64,000 nucleotides of DNA, taken from the NCBI RefSeq assembly GCF_014203555.1, contig NZ_JACHJH010000001.1, positions 1 through 64,000 on the forward strand, in the 5' to 3' direction. This document shows positions 44,697 to 53,794 of the stretch, piece after piece. Both the position numbers and the translations under genes were made by a program. A model generated the notes under the pieces. That model searched no databases. It was given only the letters and a program-made list of their open reading frames with translations, and was not told the origin of the DNA. Source of the stretch: Streptomyces olivoverticillatus (GTDB lineage: Bacteria; Actinomycetota; Actinomycetes; Streptomycetales; Streptomycetaceae). How positions within the stretch are numbered: position 1 is the first letter of the stretch; every line of letters begins with the position of its first letter.

Positions 44697-45881
44697 TCAA
44701 GCACCGCCTCGCCGCACACCGGGGCGCCGTCCGGGGGGCTTGGGGATGCCGGATGTTGACGCAGCGTCAGCCAACTGCCAGAGATCACCCTGCCGTTCCA
44801 CAAAGCCCAGGGCCTGGAGTTCGTACAGCTTGGCGAGCGCCCGGGGCCCGCTCATCCCGGCCTGACGGGCGATGAGGCCCGCATCCGCACCACCGCGACC
44901 CGGCACGGCTTCCAGCGCTCGGGCGGCCATGGGCTCCAGCAGATCGCGGGGCACGACGGGGCCGCGCCGCTCGGGCGCCAGTTCGCCCATGCCGCCGACC
45001 AGCTCGGCGACTTCGTCGGCGTCGGTCACCAGGCACGCGCCCTCGCGCAGGATTTCGTGCACCCCCGCCGAGAGCCCCGAGGTGACCGGCCCGGGAATCC
45101 CCATGGTGTGCCGCCCCAGCCCCAGCGCCCGCCGCGCCGTGACCAGCGACCCGCTGCGGTACTCGGCCTCCACCACCACCGTCCCCCGCGTCAGGGCGGC
45201 GATGACGCGGTTGCGCAGGACAAAACGGCTGCGCGTCGGATGCCCGCCCGGCGGCAACTCGGCCAGGACCAAGCCCTGTTCCGTGATCCGCTCCAGCAAC
45301 TCGGCGTGGCCGCGCGGATAGGGCACGTCCACCCCCGAGGCCAGCACGGCCACCGTGGCCCCGCCCGCGGCCAGCGCTCCCCGATGCGCCGCCCCGTCGA
45401 CCCCGTACGCCGCGCCGGAGACCACCACCCACCCCCGCTCGGCGAGCCCCACCCCGAGGGTGGCCGCCACATGCGAGCCGTAGCCCGTGCAGGCCCGGGC
45501 GCCGACCACGGCCACCGACCGCAGCGCCCACAGCCGGACGTCCGCGGCGCCGCGCACCCACAGGCCGACGGGCCGGGCATCCCCCAAATCGTCCAGCTGC
45601 CGCGGCCACTGGGCGTCCCCCGGGCACAGGAAGCGCCCGCCGAGCCGGGCGACGGTGGCGAGATCGCCGACGGGGTCGAGGCCTTCGGCGCGCGCCCGGC
45701 ATCCTTCGAGGCGGTCCGCCCTCGCCCCCGCCGGTGGCGGCCCGGCCCCGGTCAGGCCCCGCACCAGCGCCACCGGCCCCATCTGCCTCAGCCATCTCCC
45801 GATGCACTCGTCCCCCGGCTCGGCCAGCCGCGTCAGGGCCACCCGGGCCAGGCGCTCCTCCTCGCGACTGGGCGGGCTCAT
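44697..45881 (-). CDS. dprA: DNA-processing protein DprA
   Basis: The 394-aa protein has the Rossmann-like DprA core: [59 protein letters not shown] and the C-terminal winged-helix-like tail. DprA binds single-stranded DNA and loads RecA in transformation. The start overlaps the comM stop by four bases (ATGA). Natural transformation is not known in Streptomyces, so its use here is open. Confidence 0.94.
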   Translation of the reverse strand: MSPPSREEERLARVALTRLAEPGDECIGRWLRQMGPVALVRGLTGAGPPPAGARADRLEGCRARAEGLDPVGDLATVARLGGRFLCPGDAQWPRQLDDLGDARPVGLWVRGAADVRLWALRSVAVVGARACTGYGSHVAATLGVGLAERGWVVVSGAAYGVDGAAHRGALAAGGATVAVLASGVDVPYPRGHAELLERITEQGLVLAELPPGGHPTRSRFVLRNRVIAALTRGTVVVEAEYRSGSLVTARRALGLGRHTMGIPGPVTSGLSAGVHEILREGACLVTDADEVAELVGGMGELAPERRGPVVPRDLLEPMAARALEAVPGRGGADAGLIARQAGMSGPRALAKLYELQALGFVERQGDLWQLADAASTSGIPKPPGRRPGVRRGGA

Positions 45882-47482
45882 GACCAGCCGCCCGCGAGGA
45901 CCGCACCGCGCTGGACACCGGTGCGCAGCTCCAGGGCCTGCTCCACATCCCCCTCGTCGGGCCGGCCGTGCCCGGCGAGATCCGCGACCGTCCAGGCCAC
46001 GCGCAGCACCCGGTCCAGCCCCCGGGCCGTCAGCAGTCCGCGCCCCATGTCCCGTTCGGCCTCGGCCAGGGCACCGGGCGCGGCGCGCCAGCGGGTGCGC
46101 AGCTCGTGTCCCGGCACCTCGCTGTTGGTGCGCCAGGGCGTGCCCACGTACCGCGCGGCGGCGCGCTCGCGGGCGGTGCGGACCCGCGCGGCGACGTGGG
46201 CGGTCGGCTCGGACCTGGCGCCGCCGGTGAGCTCGGAGCGGGCCACCGGCTCCACCGTCACGCGCAGATCCACCCGGTCCATCAGCGGTCCCGACAGCCG
46301 GCCCAGATAGCGCCTGACCACCCTGGGCGGGCAGTCGCATCCCTCGCCGGTCATGCCGTGCCTGCCACAGGGGCAGGGGTTGGCCGCGAGGCAGAGCAGG
46401 AAGGCGGCGGGCAGCCGCATCACGCCGCCGGTGCGGGCAACTACCACGTGTCCCGATTCGAGGGGCTGTCTGAGCGCGTCCAGGACCCGGCCGGAGAACT
46501 CCGGCGCCTCGTCCAGGAACAACACTCCGCGGTGCGCCAGCGACACCGCCCCGGGCCGGGGCAGTCCCGAGCCGCCGCCGACGAGCGAGGGCATGGACGC
46601 CGAGTGGTGCGGGGCGCAGTAGGGCGCCCGGTCGATCAGCGGCTGTCCGGCGGGCAGCGTGCCGGCCACCGAGTGGACCGCCGTGACCTCCAGTGACTCC
46701 TGGGGCGTCAGGGGAGGCAGCAGTCCGGGCAGCCGCTCGGCGAGCATCGTCTTGCCCGCACCCGGCGGGCCCTGGAAGAAGAGGTGGTGGCGCCCCGCGG
46801 CCGCCACCTCCAACGCCCGCCGGGCCCGGAGCTGCCCGGCGACTTCGGCGAGGTCGGGCCGGCACTCCTCGGGGAGGGCTCCCGTGCCCGCCCCCGGCAC
46901 GGCCAGCCCCGCCAGCATCGGATCGGGCCGCCCCTCCCCGGGCGCGTCCTCTTCCTCCTCCGGCACCGGTTCGTCCGCCAGCACGGCGATCAGCTGGCGC
47001 AGGCTTCGGACCCCGAGCACGGAGACGCCGGGCACCAGCGCCGCCTCCGCCGCCGTGCGCTCGGGCACGACCACGTGGCGGTAGCCCGCGTCGGCGGCGG
47101 CCAGCACCGCGGGCAGGACGCCCCGCACCGGGCGGACCCGGCCGTCGAGGCCCAGCTCCCCGAACATCATCAGATCGGTGATCCGCCGGGGGTCGATGCG
47201 CTCGGCCGCGGCCAGCACGGCGCAGGCCACGGCGAGGTCGAAGCCGCTGCCGCCCTTGGGGACGGAGGCCGGGCTCAGCCCGACGGTGAGCTTCTTCTGG
47301 GGCCATTCGCCGCCCGAGTTGACCACCGCCGCCCGCACCCGGTCGCGGCTCTCGCTGAGGCTCTTGTCGGGCAGCCCGACCAGCGTGAAGGCGGCGACGC
47401 CCGGCTCCAGCCCGGCCTGGACCTCGACCACCACGCCCTCGACTCCGACCAGGGCCACCGAGCACGTACGGGCGAAGCCCAT
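45878..47482 (-). CDS. comM: YifB/ComM-family Mg-chelatase-like ATPase
   Basis: The 534-aa AAA+ protein has an N-terminal Lon-protease-like domain (LVGLPDKSLSESRDRVRAA), Walker A GPPGAGKTMLAERLPG near residue 240, Walker B GVLFLDEAPEF, and a Cys-rich loop (LAANPCPCGRHG). ComM-like helicases aid branch migration of incoming DNA in other bacteria. The start overlaps the yraN stop by one base; a GTG codon right before it is an alternative. Confidence 0.94.
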   Translation of the reverse strand: MGFARTCSVALVGVEGVVVEVQAGLEPGVAAFTLVGLPDKSLSESRDRVRAAVVNSGGEWPQKKLTVGLSPASVPKGGSGFDLAVACAVLAAAERIDPRRITDLMMFGELGLDGRVRPVRGVLPAVLAAADAGYRHVVVPERTAAEAALVPGVSVLGVRSLRQLIAVLADEPVPEEEEDAPGEGRPDPMLAGLAVPGAGTGALPEECRPDLAEVAGQLRARRALEVAAAGRHHLFFQGPPGAGKTMLAERLPGLLPPLTPQESLEVTAVHSVAGTLPAGQPLIDRAPYCAPHHSASMPSLVGGGSGLPRPGAVSLAHRGVLFLDEAPEFSGRVLDALRQPLESGHVVVARTGGVMRLPAAFLLCLAANPCPCGRHGMTGEGCDCPPRVVRRYLGRLSGPLMDRVDLRVTVEPVARSELTGGARSEPTAHVAARVRTARERAAARYVGTPWRTNSEVPGHELRTRWRAAPGALAEAERDMGRGLLTARGLDRVLRVAWTVADLAGHGRPDEGDVEQALELRTGVQRGAVLAGGWS

Positions 47483-47841
47483 CACGCCACCCCCTTGGCG
47501 TGCTCGACGACGGGAGCGCCCCGCTCGGGGACGACCACGCCCACCAGGTCGATGCGCACCCCGCCCGGCGGCGGGCCGCCGTGCCGCTCCAGCCAGTGCC
47601 CGGCCAGCAGCCTGAGCCGGCCGGCCTTGACCGGGCCGACCGCGGCCATCGGATGCTCGTACACCCCCTGGCGGCGGGTCTTGACCTCGCAGACGACCAG
47701 GGCGTCGCCGTCGAGCGCGACGATGTCGATCTCACCGGCCCGGCACCGCCAATTGCGGGCCACGACTCTTATGCCGCTCTCCACCAGCCGCCGCGCCGCC
47801 AGGTCTTCCCCGTAGCGTCCGAGTGCCCGTCGGGCGTTCAT
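47482..47841 (-). CDS. YraN/UPF0102-family nuclease-like protein
   Basis: The 119-aa protein has the restriction-endonuclease-like fold of UPF0102: [16 protein letters not shown], the [11 protein letters not shown] acidic motif and [11 protein letters not shown] (D-ExK catalytic pattern). The family is often next to comM-dprA and is probably a nuclease or Holliday-junction-type protein. The start MNARRALG has GAGG eight bases upstream. It heads a three-gene operon with comM and dprA. Confidence 0.92.
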   Translation of the reverse strand: MNARRALGRYGEDLAARRLVESGIRVVARNWRCRAGEIDIVALDGDALVVCEVKTRRQGVYEHPMAAVGPVKAGRLRLLAGHWLERHGGPPPGGVRIDLVGVVVPERGAPVVEHAKGVA

Positions 47842-47992
47842 CGGCACCACCTCCGGCACCGACTGTGACGCCTCCGCCCGGATCCATTGGATCTTGGTGG
47901 ATAACCGGCGTGATGTGGAAAACCCGCTCACCCCCAAGGGTGAAGCGGACCCCTGGCCCCTAGGCCCCGAGACCCGAGGCCCGCCCCCGCGC

Positions 47993-48301
47993 TCAGCCCC
48001 CCGGCAGATCCAGGTCCGTCTTGTTGAGCTCTTCGATGTTGACGTCCTTGAACGTGAGCACCCGCACCTGCTTGACGAAGCGCGCCGGGCGGTACATGTC
48101 CCACACCCACGCGTCCGCCATGGAGACCTCGAAGAAGACCTCCCCCTGCACGGAGTGGACCTGCATCTCGTAGTCGTTGGTGAGGTAGAAACGCCGCTCG
48201 GTCTCGATCACGTATTTGAACAGACCGACGACATCGCGGTACTCCCGGTAGAGCTTCAGCTCCATCTCGGTCTCGTACTTTTCGAGGTCCTCGGCGCTCA
48301 T
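47993..48301 (-). CDS. DUF2469-family conserved protein
   Basis: The 102-aa acidic protein ([20 protein letters not shown]) is very strongly conserved in actinobacteria, next to yraN or signal peptidase genes, and has no known function. [19 protein letters not shown] is its core. The ATG at 48301 fits the family N-terminus. No membrane or signal segment is seen. Confidence 0.92.
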   Translation of the reverse strand: MSAEDLEKYETEMELKLYREYRDVVGLFKYVIETERRFYLTNDYEMQVHSVQGEVFFEVSMADAWVWDMYRPARFVKQVRVLTFKDVNIEELNKTDLDLPGG

Positions 48302-48340
48302 GGCATGTTCCCCTTCAGCCGTGCGTCCCCCCATTGTGCG

Positions 48341-48847
48341 TCAGGCACGCTCGGTCTCCAGGAGCACCGGCGTACTCGGGGGTCCCTCGTCGAGCAGCGT
48401 GCGCAGCAGCCCGGCGAGTCTGGTCGGATACACCGTCTCACGGGCCGCGAGCAGTTCCTCGCAGGTCCACCAACGCAGCCCCGCCAGGCTGCGCCGTTCC
48501 AGGTCCGTCCCGCCGCCCGTCCACATCGGCATCTGCTCCGTGCGGGCCAGGTAGTAGCGCTCGTCCTGGTCCCAGCGCCGGCCGTCGAAGGGGAAGGAGC
48601 AGGTGCGCGTCCACAGCACCGGGCCCAGCTCGATCTCGGTGATCCCGGTCTCCTCGGCGAGCTCGCGGCGCGCCGCCTCCTCCCAGCTCTCGTCCCCTTC
48701 CAGACCGCCGCCGGGGGTGAACCACCAGGTGGTCGAGGGGTCGCCGGGTTCGTAGCCGTGCAGCAGCAGGACGCGGTCGTACGGGTCGAGCAGGATCACC
48801 CGCGCGGCCTTGCGCCGTCCGGTGCCCGGGCCGGCCGCATCATCCAC
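48341..48847 (-). CDS. NUDIX hydrolase
   Basis: The 168-aa enzyme has a complete Nudix box: GGGLEGDESWEEAARRELAE followed by ETGI. Such enzymes hydrolyse nucleoside diphosphates linked to another group. The GTG start overlaps the stop of the preceding signal peptidase gene by eight bases, so it is in the same operon. Substrate is not predictable. Confidence 0.92.
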   Translation of the reverse strand: MDDAAGPGTGRRKAARVILLDPYDRVLLLHGYEPGDPSTTWWFTPGGGLEGDESWEEAARRELAEETGITEIELGPVLWTRTCSFPFDGRRWDQDERYYLARTEQMPMWTGGGTDLERRSLAGLRWWTCEELLAARETVYPTRLAGLLRTLLDEGPPSTPVLLETERA

Positions 48848-49595
48848 CGGCCATCGCCGCCTTTCCGCCTCGCGCGGCCCGCCCCGCCCGCAGCCGTGCC
48901 ACCGGCCCGTACGCCGCACCTCCCAGGATGAGCGCTGCTCCGGCCAGGACGCACCTCACCACCCAGGGCAGCGGGCCGGGGCTGGAGGTGCCGCCGGGCA
49001 GGGCGGCGAAGGAGCGCGGCCGGCCGAGCATGCCCCAGCCGGCCATGGGCCAGGCCGTGGCGTCCACGCGCGCCCGGACCGCGCTGCGCGGCACCGAGCC
49101 CTGGCCGCCGTCGGCGAGGTGGACCCGGGAGTCGACCGAGTCGGAGCGGTGGTCGCCGAGGAGGAAGAGCTGGCCCTCGGGGACGGTCGCGGAGAAGCCG
49201 GTCGGGGAGGCGGGGCGGGAGCCGTCCTCGAGATACGGCTCCTCGATCGGCTGACCGTTGACCGTCAGCCGGCCCTTGGCGTCACAGCAGGAGACCTTGT
49301 CGCCGTCGGTGCCGACGACGCGTTTGACCATGGGGAGATTGCCCCAGACCTTGTCCTGGAAGACCACGACGTCCCCGCGCCGGACGTCGGCGCCGTCGAT
49401 GCGCTGGGCGAGGACCCGGTTGCCCTGGGCAATGGTGGGCGCCATGGAGTCGGTGGGCACGGTGTACGGCTTGTACAGCACGGCGCCCCATGCGAAGCCG
49501 CCGAGGAAGAGCAGAGCGCCGACGGCCACGGCCAGCCCGGACAGCACTCTGCCCGCGCGGCCGTGGCCGTCGCCGTCGTGTCCCGCTCTGGCCAT
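48840..49595 (-). CDS. Signal peptidase I, fourth copy (SipZ position)
   Basis: The 251-aa peptidase removes signal peptides of exported proteins. One N-terminal helix is followed by the catalytic Ser50 (VPTDSMAPTI), Lys91 (PMVKRVVGTDGD) and the GDHRSDSVDSR box E. A C-terminal hydrophobic segment (LPWVVRCVLAGAALILGG) may be a second anchor. It is the most divergent of four adjacent copies. A GTG 36 nt upstream is an alternative start. Confidence 0.92.
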   Translation of the reverse strand: MARAGHDGDGHGRAGRVLSGLAVAVGALLFLGGFAWGAVLYKPYTVPTDSMAPTIAQGNRVLAQRIDGADVRRGDVVVFQDKVWGNLPMVKRVVGTDGDKVSCCDAKGRLTVNGQPIEEPYLEDGSRPASPTGFSATVPEGQLFLLGDHRSDSVDSRVHLADGGQGSVPRSAVRARVDATAWPMAGWGMLGRPRSFAALPGGTSSPGPLPWVVRCVLAGAALILGGAAYGPVARLRAGRAARGGKAAMAGG

Positions 49596-49650
49596 GGCGC
49601 GCCCCCGGTCGTCGAGAAGGTTTGCGCGCACACTACCCGGCGGTACGGGA

Positions 49651-50703
49651 TCAGTCAGCCCTTCGGGACGCCTTCGCCGACTCGCCCGCCTGGTTGAGCA
49701 GCCTCCTGCGGCGCCACAGCACCAGCGGCACGGCGCCGGCGAGGCCGAGCGCGGGCGGTGCTGCGGCGCCCGCCGCCCCGAGCCCCTTCTGGTCGAAGGT
49801 GGAGGGGACGGGCAGGGTGGACCAGCGGTTCAGCGGCCAGGCGACGACGATCGCACGGCCGACGACCTCGTCCTCGGAGACCGTGCCCTGGAAGCGGTCG
49901 AGGTCCTGGTGATAGCGGGAGTCCAGGGAGTCCTGGCGGTGGTCGCCCATCACCCAGATCCGGCCCTTGGGGACCTTGATCGGGCCGAACGGCTTGTCAC
50001 CGCAGGGGGTGTTGCCGGGGAAGATGTACGGCTCGTTCAGCGGCTTGCCGTTGACGACCACGGGGTCGTTGTTGCCCTTGCACTCGACCGTGTCGCCGCC
50101 GACCGCGATGACGCGCTTGATCAGGTCCTTCTCCTCGGCGGAGGGCATCAGGCCGATGAAGCTGAGGACCTTTTGGATGCCGCCTGCCACCGGGCCGTTG
50201 TCGGTGGCCGGGCTCTCGCCGAGCCAGCCGCCCGGATCGTGGAAGACCACGACCTCGCCGCGCTCGGGCTTCGACCCGAACCACGGCGTCAGCTTGTCGA
50301 CCAGAACTCGGTCGCCGCGCTGCAGGGTGTTCTGCATCGACTCGGACGGGATGGAGAACGCCTGCACCAGGAAGGTCTTGATGAGCAGTGCGAGAACCAG
50401 AGCGACGACGATGAGGATCGGCAGCTCTTTCCAGAGGGAACGTTGCTTCTTCGGCTCGCTCCCACGGCCGCCTCGGCCGCCGCCCTCCTCCTTCGCGCCG
50501 TCGACGCCTTCCGTGTGCCGGGCGTCCGGGCCGGGCACCGCGGGCGCGCCCTCGCGCCGGGCACCGGCCTGGCCGTGGACGCCCTGGGACATGGCCTCGT
50601 CCGGCGCGCCGCCGGGCGTCTGCCCGGCCGGCTCGTCAGTCCTCCCGGGCCGCTTCTCGGGCTCTCCGTGACCGGAATGCGCGCCGACCGCCAAATCCCC
50701 CAC
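49651..50703 (-). CDS. Signal peptidase I, third copy (SipY position)
   Basis: The 350-aa protein has about 90 charged, disordered residues before its membrane helix (LPILIVVALVLALLIKTF). Catalytic Ser122 lies in IPSESMQNTL, the Lys in DLIKRVIAVGGD, and box E is GDHRQDSLDSR. A long C-terminal tail ends LNQAGESAKASRRAD. GTG at 50703 is chosen because AAGGAG lies five bases upstream; a GTG at 50709 and an ATG at 50592 are alternatives. Its first codons overlap the end of the upstream copy by 68 nt. Confidence 0.92.
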   Translation of the reverse strand: MGDLAVGAHSGHGEPEKRPGRTDEPAGQTPGGAPDEAMSQGVHGQAGARREGAPAVPGPDARHTEGVDGAKEEGGGRGGRGSEPKKQRSLWKELPILIVVALVLALLIKTFLVQAFSIPSESMQNTLQRGDRVLVDKLTPWFGSKPERGEVVVFHDPGGWLGESPATDNGPVAGGIQKVLSFIGLMPSAEEKDLIKRVIAVGGDTVECKGNNDPVVVNGKPLNEPYIFPGNTPCGDKPFGPIKVPKGRIWVMGDHRQDSLDSRYHQDLDRFQGTVSEDEVVGRAIVVAWPLNRWSTLPVPSTFDQKGLGAAGAAAPPALGLAGAVPLVLWRRRRLLNQAGESAKASRRAD

Positions 50704-51664
50704 ATCCACTCCTTACTCCACGCTGCCGCCTGTCGTACATACGACGCAGGCCCACCACTCCCATAACGAGCGGGAGTTCCGCAGGGGTCGGGAGCCGGAC
50801 CATTCCTTCTTGATCCGTGGGGGACACACTATGCGGCGAAGCGTCCCCTTGCGCTCGTACCTGCGGCGCGTCTCGCACGGATGCGTACGTGTCCGGTTCG
50901 GCCAGCCCCCGCCAGTGCCCGAACGGCCACGCGATGACGAACGCACGCCCGATGACCAGGTCTTCGGAGACCGTTCCCTGCCCGGGCTCGGTCAAGTGGT
51001 AGCGGGAATCGGCCGAGTCGGAGCGGTGGTCGCCCATCACGAAGATCCGGCCCTGCGGGACCTTCACCTCGAACGCCAGCTGCGAAGGGGGGTTTCCGGG
51101 ATGAACGTACGGCTCGAGGAGCGGCGTTCCGTTGACCGTGATTTTGCCGTCCTTGTCGCAGCATTTGACCGTATCGCCACCGACTCCGATCACTCGTTTG
51201 ATCAGATCCTGCTCGTTCGCGGACGGCAACAGGCCGATGAAGGTCAGCGCCTGCTTCCCCTGGCGGATCCCCACCGGGTCGGCGCCGGGCTTGGACTGCT
51301 CCCCGGCGAGCCATCCCCCCGGGTCCTTGAAGACCACCACGTCGCCTCGGTGCGGCTTCGAGCCGAACCAAGGGGTGAACTTGTCGACGAGCACCCGGTC
51401 GCCGATGCGGATCGTCTGCTCCATCGAACCGGACGGAATGACGAACGCCTGCACCAGGAACGTCTTGAGCACCAGGGCGATCAGCACCGCGACCCCTATG
51501 AGGATCGGCACCTCCTTGACCATGGACCTGCGGCGCCGCCGCTTGACCCTGCGGGCCGCCTTCCGCCGGGCGGCGCGGCCGCCGGTCGCCGGTCCGCTCA
51601 CCGGTCCGGTGACGACCGCCTCGGCCGGGCGCGTGCGGGCGTGCGTGCGCCCCCGGCTACCCAT
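50636..51664 (-). CDS. Signal peptidase I, second copy (SipX position)
   Basis: The 342-aa peptidase has a basic N-terminus, one helix (EVPILIGVAVLIALVLKTFL), catalytic Ser80 (IPSGSMEQTI) and Lys156 (DLIKRVIGVGGD), and GDHRSDSADSR. Its last 23 codons read through the start of the next copy with poor G+C at third positions. The C-terminus therefore seems shaped by the other frame, or the true stop could be a recent extension. ATGs at 51664 and 51673 are both possible starts; both overlap the upstream copy. Confidence 0.9.
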   Translation of the reverse strand: MGSRGRTHARTRPAEAVVTGPVSGPATGGRAARRKAARRVKRRRRRSMVKEVPILIGVAVLIALVLKTFLVQAFVIPSGSMEQTIRIGDRVLVDKFTPWFGSKPHRGDVVVFKDPGGWLAGEQSKPGADPVGIRQGKQALTFIGLLPSANEQDLIKRVIGVGGDTVKCCDKDGKITVNGTPLLEPYVHPGNPPSQLAFEVKVPQGRIFVMGDHRSDSADSRYHLTEPGQGTVSEDLVIGRAFVIAWPFGHWRGLAEPDTYASVRDAPQVRAQGDASPHSVSPTDQEGMVRLPTPAELPLVMGVVGLRRMYDRRQRGVRSGCGGFGGRRAFRSRRAREAARED

Positions 51665-52460
51665 GGGCCCCATGGCCGGGGCCCGGTACGTGTGCGAAGG
51701 CATCCGGCCGGTCCAGCGAGGTCATCCGGCGCAACGGCCAGCCGATCCAGTCGGCCCGGCCGATCACCCGGTCCACCGGCACCGTGCCGCCGCCCGGCTC
51801 GCCCAGATGGTCACGGGAGTCCCGGGAGTCACTGCGATGATCACCCATGACCCACAGCTTGCCCTCCGGAACCACGATGTCGAACGGCACCTGCGAGGGT
51901 TCGTCTCCCGGATGCAGATAGTCCTCGATCACCGGCACGCCGTTGACCGCGAGGCGGCCGCGCTTGTCGCAGCAGGTGACGCGGTCGCCGCCGATGCCCA
52001 CGACCCGCTTGACGTAGTCGGTCTCGGCGGGCCGCATCAGGCCGACGGCCGAGGCGCCCTTGCGCACCAGCGCGGTCAACGGGTTCTCGGCGGGCGCGTC
52101 GTGCACGAAGGAGTCCGTGCCGTCGAAGACGACCACGTCGCCCCGGCGCGGCTCACGGCCGAAGTCATAGGCCAGCTTGTTGACCAGCACCCGGTCCCCC
52201 ACCTGCAGCGTGTTCTCCATCGAGCCGCTGGGGATGAGGAAGGGCTGGACCAGGTAATTGCTGACGAGCAGCAGCACGACGAGGCAGACGGCCAGCAGCA
52301 CCCCGGCCTGGCGCAGCGTGCCGCCGCCGGTGAGCCACTGCCGTGCGGCGCGTACCGGGCGCCGCAAACGGCGCGGAAAACGCGCGGAGCGCGACCGCTC
52401 CTCCCCCTCGTCGGGGTCGGAAGAGCGGTCGCGCTCCGAAAGCTGTGCGTCGGTGTCCAT
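51657..52460 (-). CDS. Signal peptidase I, first copy (SipW position)
   Basis: The 267-aa peptidase has catalytic Ser80 (IPSGSMENTL), Lys151 (DYVKRVVGIGGD) and GDHRSDSRDSRDH, with one N-terminal helix at about residues 52-72. Codons about 8-25 contain a perfect 16-bp inverted repeat (see separate entry). It follows rplS after 45 nt on the same strand and leads a four-gene signal peptidase cluster. Confidence 0.93.
   Translation of the reverse strand: MDTDAQLSERDRSSDPDEGEERSRSARFPRRLRRPVRAARQWLTGGGTLRQAGVLLAVCLVVLLLVSNYLVQPFLIPSGSMENTLQVGDRVLVNKLAYDFGREPRRGDVVVFDGTDSFVHDAPAENPLTALVRKGASAVGLMRPAETDYVKRVVGIGGDRVTCCDKRGRLAVNGVPVIEDYLHPGDEPSQVPFDIVVPEGKLWVMGDHRSDSRDSRDHLGEPGGGTVPVDRVIGRADWIGWPLRRMTSLDRPDAFAHVPGPGHGAHG
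52385..52438 (-). repeat. Perfect hairpin inside the first codons of the SipW-position gene
   Basis: Bases 52385-52400 and 52423-52438 are exact 16-nt inverted repeats, with a smaller CCCC/GGGG pair inside the loop. In mRNA this forms a long stem 22-75 nt into the gene, encoding ERDRS...ERSRS. Position after rplS suggests an attenuator or a brake on translation of the signal peptidases; it could also be chance from repeated Arg/Ser/Glu codons. Confidence 0.6.
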
Positions 52461-52505
52461 CGGGTCCAGAGCCTATCCGGCCGGGCCGGGACGCCGGCAG
52501 GAAGC

Positions 52506-52856
52506 TCAGTTGTCGCGCTTCTCCTTGATCTTCGCGGCCTTGCCGCGGAGCTCACGGAGGTAGTACAGCTTGGCGCGACGGACGTCACCGCGGGTGACGA
52601 GCTCGACCTTCTCGAAGATCGGGCTGTGCACCGGGAAGGTGCGCTCGACGCCGACGGAGAAGGAGACCTTGCGGACCGTGAAGGTCTCGCTGACGCCCGC
52701 GCCCTGGCGGCGGATGACGACACCCTTGAACTGCTGGATGCGGGAGCGGTTGCCCTCGATGACGCGAACGTGGACGTTCACGGTGTCACCCGGACGGAAG
52801 GCCGGGAGGTCGGTGCGCAGGGACGCGGAGTTGACGTTGTCGAGCAGGGAGGACAT
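52506..52856 (-). CDS. rplS: 50S ribosomal protein L19
   Basis: The 116-aa protein shows the L19 fold: [49 protein letters not shown] and [18 protein letters not shown]. The ATG gives the standard actinobacterial N-terminus [13 protein letters not shown]. It follows trmD with a 128-nt gap. Confidence 0.98.
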   Translation of the reverse strand: MSSLLDNVNSASLRTDLPAFRPGDTVNVHVRVIEGNRSRIQQFKGVVIRRQGAGVSETFTVRKVSFSVGVERTFPVHSPIFEKVELVTRGDVRRAKLYYLRELRGKAAKIKEKRDN

Positions 52857-52984
52857 GCGTGTCTGCTTCCTCGCCGATGCCACAGGTCATCAGCGGAATC
52901 GTGCCGAAGTGGAGTGGTGCCGAGGCGCCGGGCGGGCGTCGTTCCCCCTGTGGCAGGGGCGCGCGCCGGACGCAAGGCAACGGC

Positions 52985-53794
52985 TTATTCTTCCACGTCC
53001 GTGGCCACTGGCCCAAATCGACCGTCCTCGCCCGGGCCCCAGCCCAGGATCGAGAGCATTTCGCGGTCCTTCTTGTCGAAGGCGGCCGGGTCGGCGCGCT
53101 CGATGAGGTCGGGCCGGTTCGCGGTCGTACGGCGGAACGCCTCGTCGCGGCGCCAGCGGGCGATCTTCCCGTGGTGGCCGCTGAGCAGCACGTCCGGGAT
53201 GCCGCGGTCGCGCCACTGGGGCGGCTTGGTGTAGACGGGGCCCTCCAGCAGGTCGGCCATGGCGCCGGGCGCGAAGGAGTCGTCACGGTGCGACTCGGCG
53301 TTGCCGAGGACGCCGGGCAGCAGCCGGGCGATGGCCTCGACCATGACCAGCACGGGGGCCTCGCCGCCGGCCAGGACGTAGTCGCCGATGGAGACCTCGC
53401 GGACGTCCAGCCGGTCGCCGTACTCCTCGATGACCCGGCGGTCGATGCCCTCGTAGCGGGCCGGGGTGAAGACCAGCCACGGCTTCTCGGACAGCTCGAC
53501 GGCGAGGGCCTGGGTGAAGGGCTTGCCACTGGGGGTGGGGACGACGATCGTGGGCCGGCCCTCGCCGGAGGCGATGACCGCATCGAGCGCCTCGCCCCAC
53601 GGTTCGGGCTTCATGACCATGCCGGGCCCGCCGCCGTAGGGCGTGTCGTCGACCGTGTTGTGCTTGTCGTGCGCCCACTCGCGCAGGTCGTGCACGCGGA
53701 CGTCCAGCTGCCCCCGGGCGCGGGCCTTGCCGACGAGCGAGACGTTCAGCGGCTCGAGGTAGTCGGGGAAGATCGTGACGACGTCGAGGCGCAT
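52985..53794 (-). CDS. trmD: tRNA (guanine37-N1)-methyltransferase
   Basis: The 269-aa SPOUT enzyme makes m1G37. Conserved pieces: DVVTIFPDYLEP, DTPYGGGPGMVM, RYEGIDRRVIEEY and the trefoil-knot stretch VSIGDYVLAGGEAPVLVMVE. The ATG overlaps the rimM stop by one base (TGATG). Confidence 0.97.
   Translation of the reverse strand: MRLDVVTIFPDYLEPLNVSLVGKARARGQLDVRVHDLREWAHDKHNTVDDTPYGGGPGMVMKPEPWGEALDAVIASGEGRPTIVVPTPSGKPFTQALAVELSEKPWLVFTPARYEGIDRRVIEEYGDRLDVREVSIGDYVLAGGEAPVLVMVEAIARLLPGVLGNAESHRDDSFAPGAMADLLEGPVYTKPPQWRDRGIPDVLLSGHHGKIARWRRDEAFRRTTANRPDLIERADPAAFDKKDREMLSILGWGPGEDGRFGPVATDVEE

Noticed and set aside
44685..44700. TTGACC as a -35 element for whiG
   Set aside because: The TTGA is part of the dprA stop codon context and no good -10 follows at 16-19 nt.
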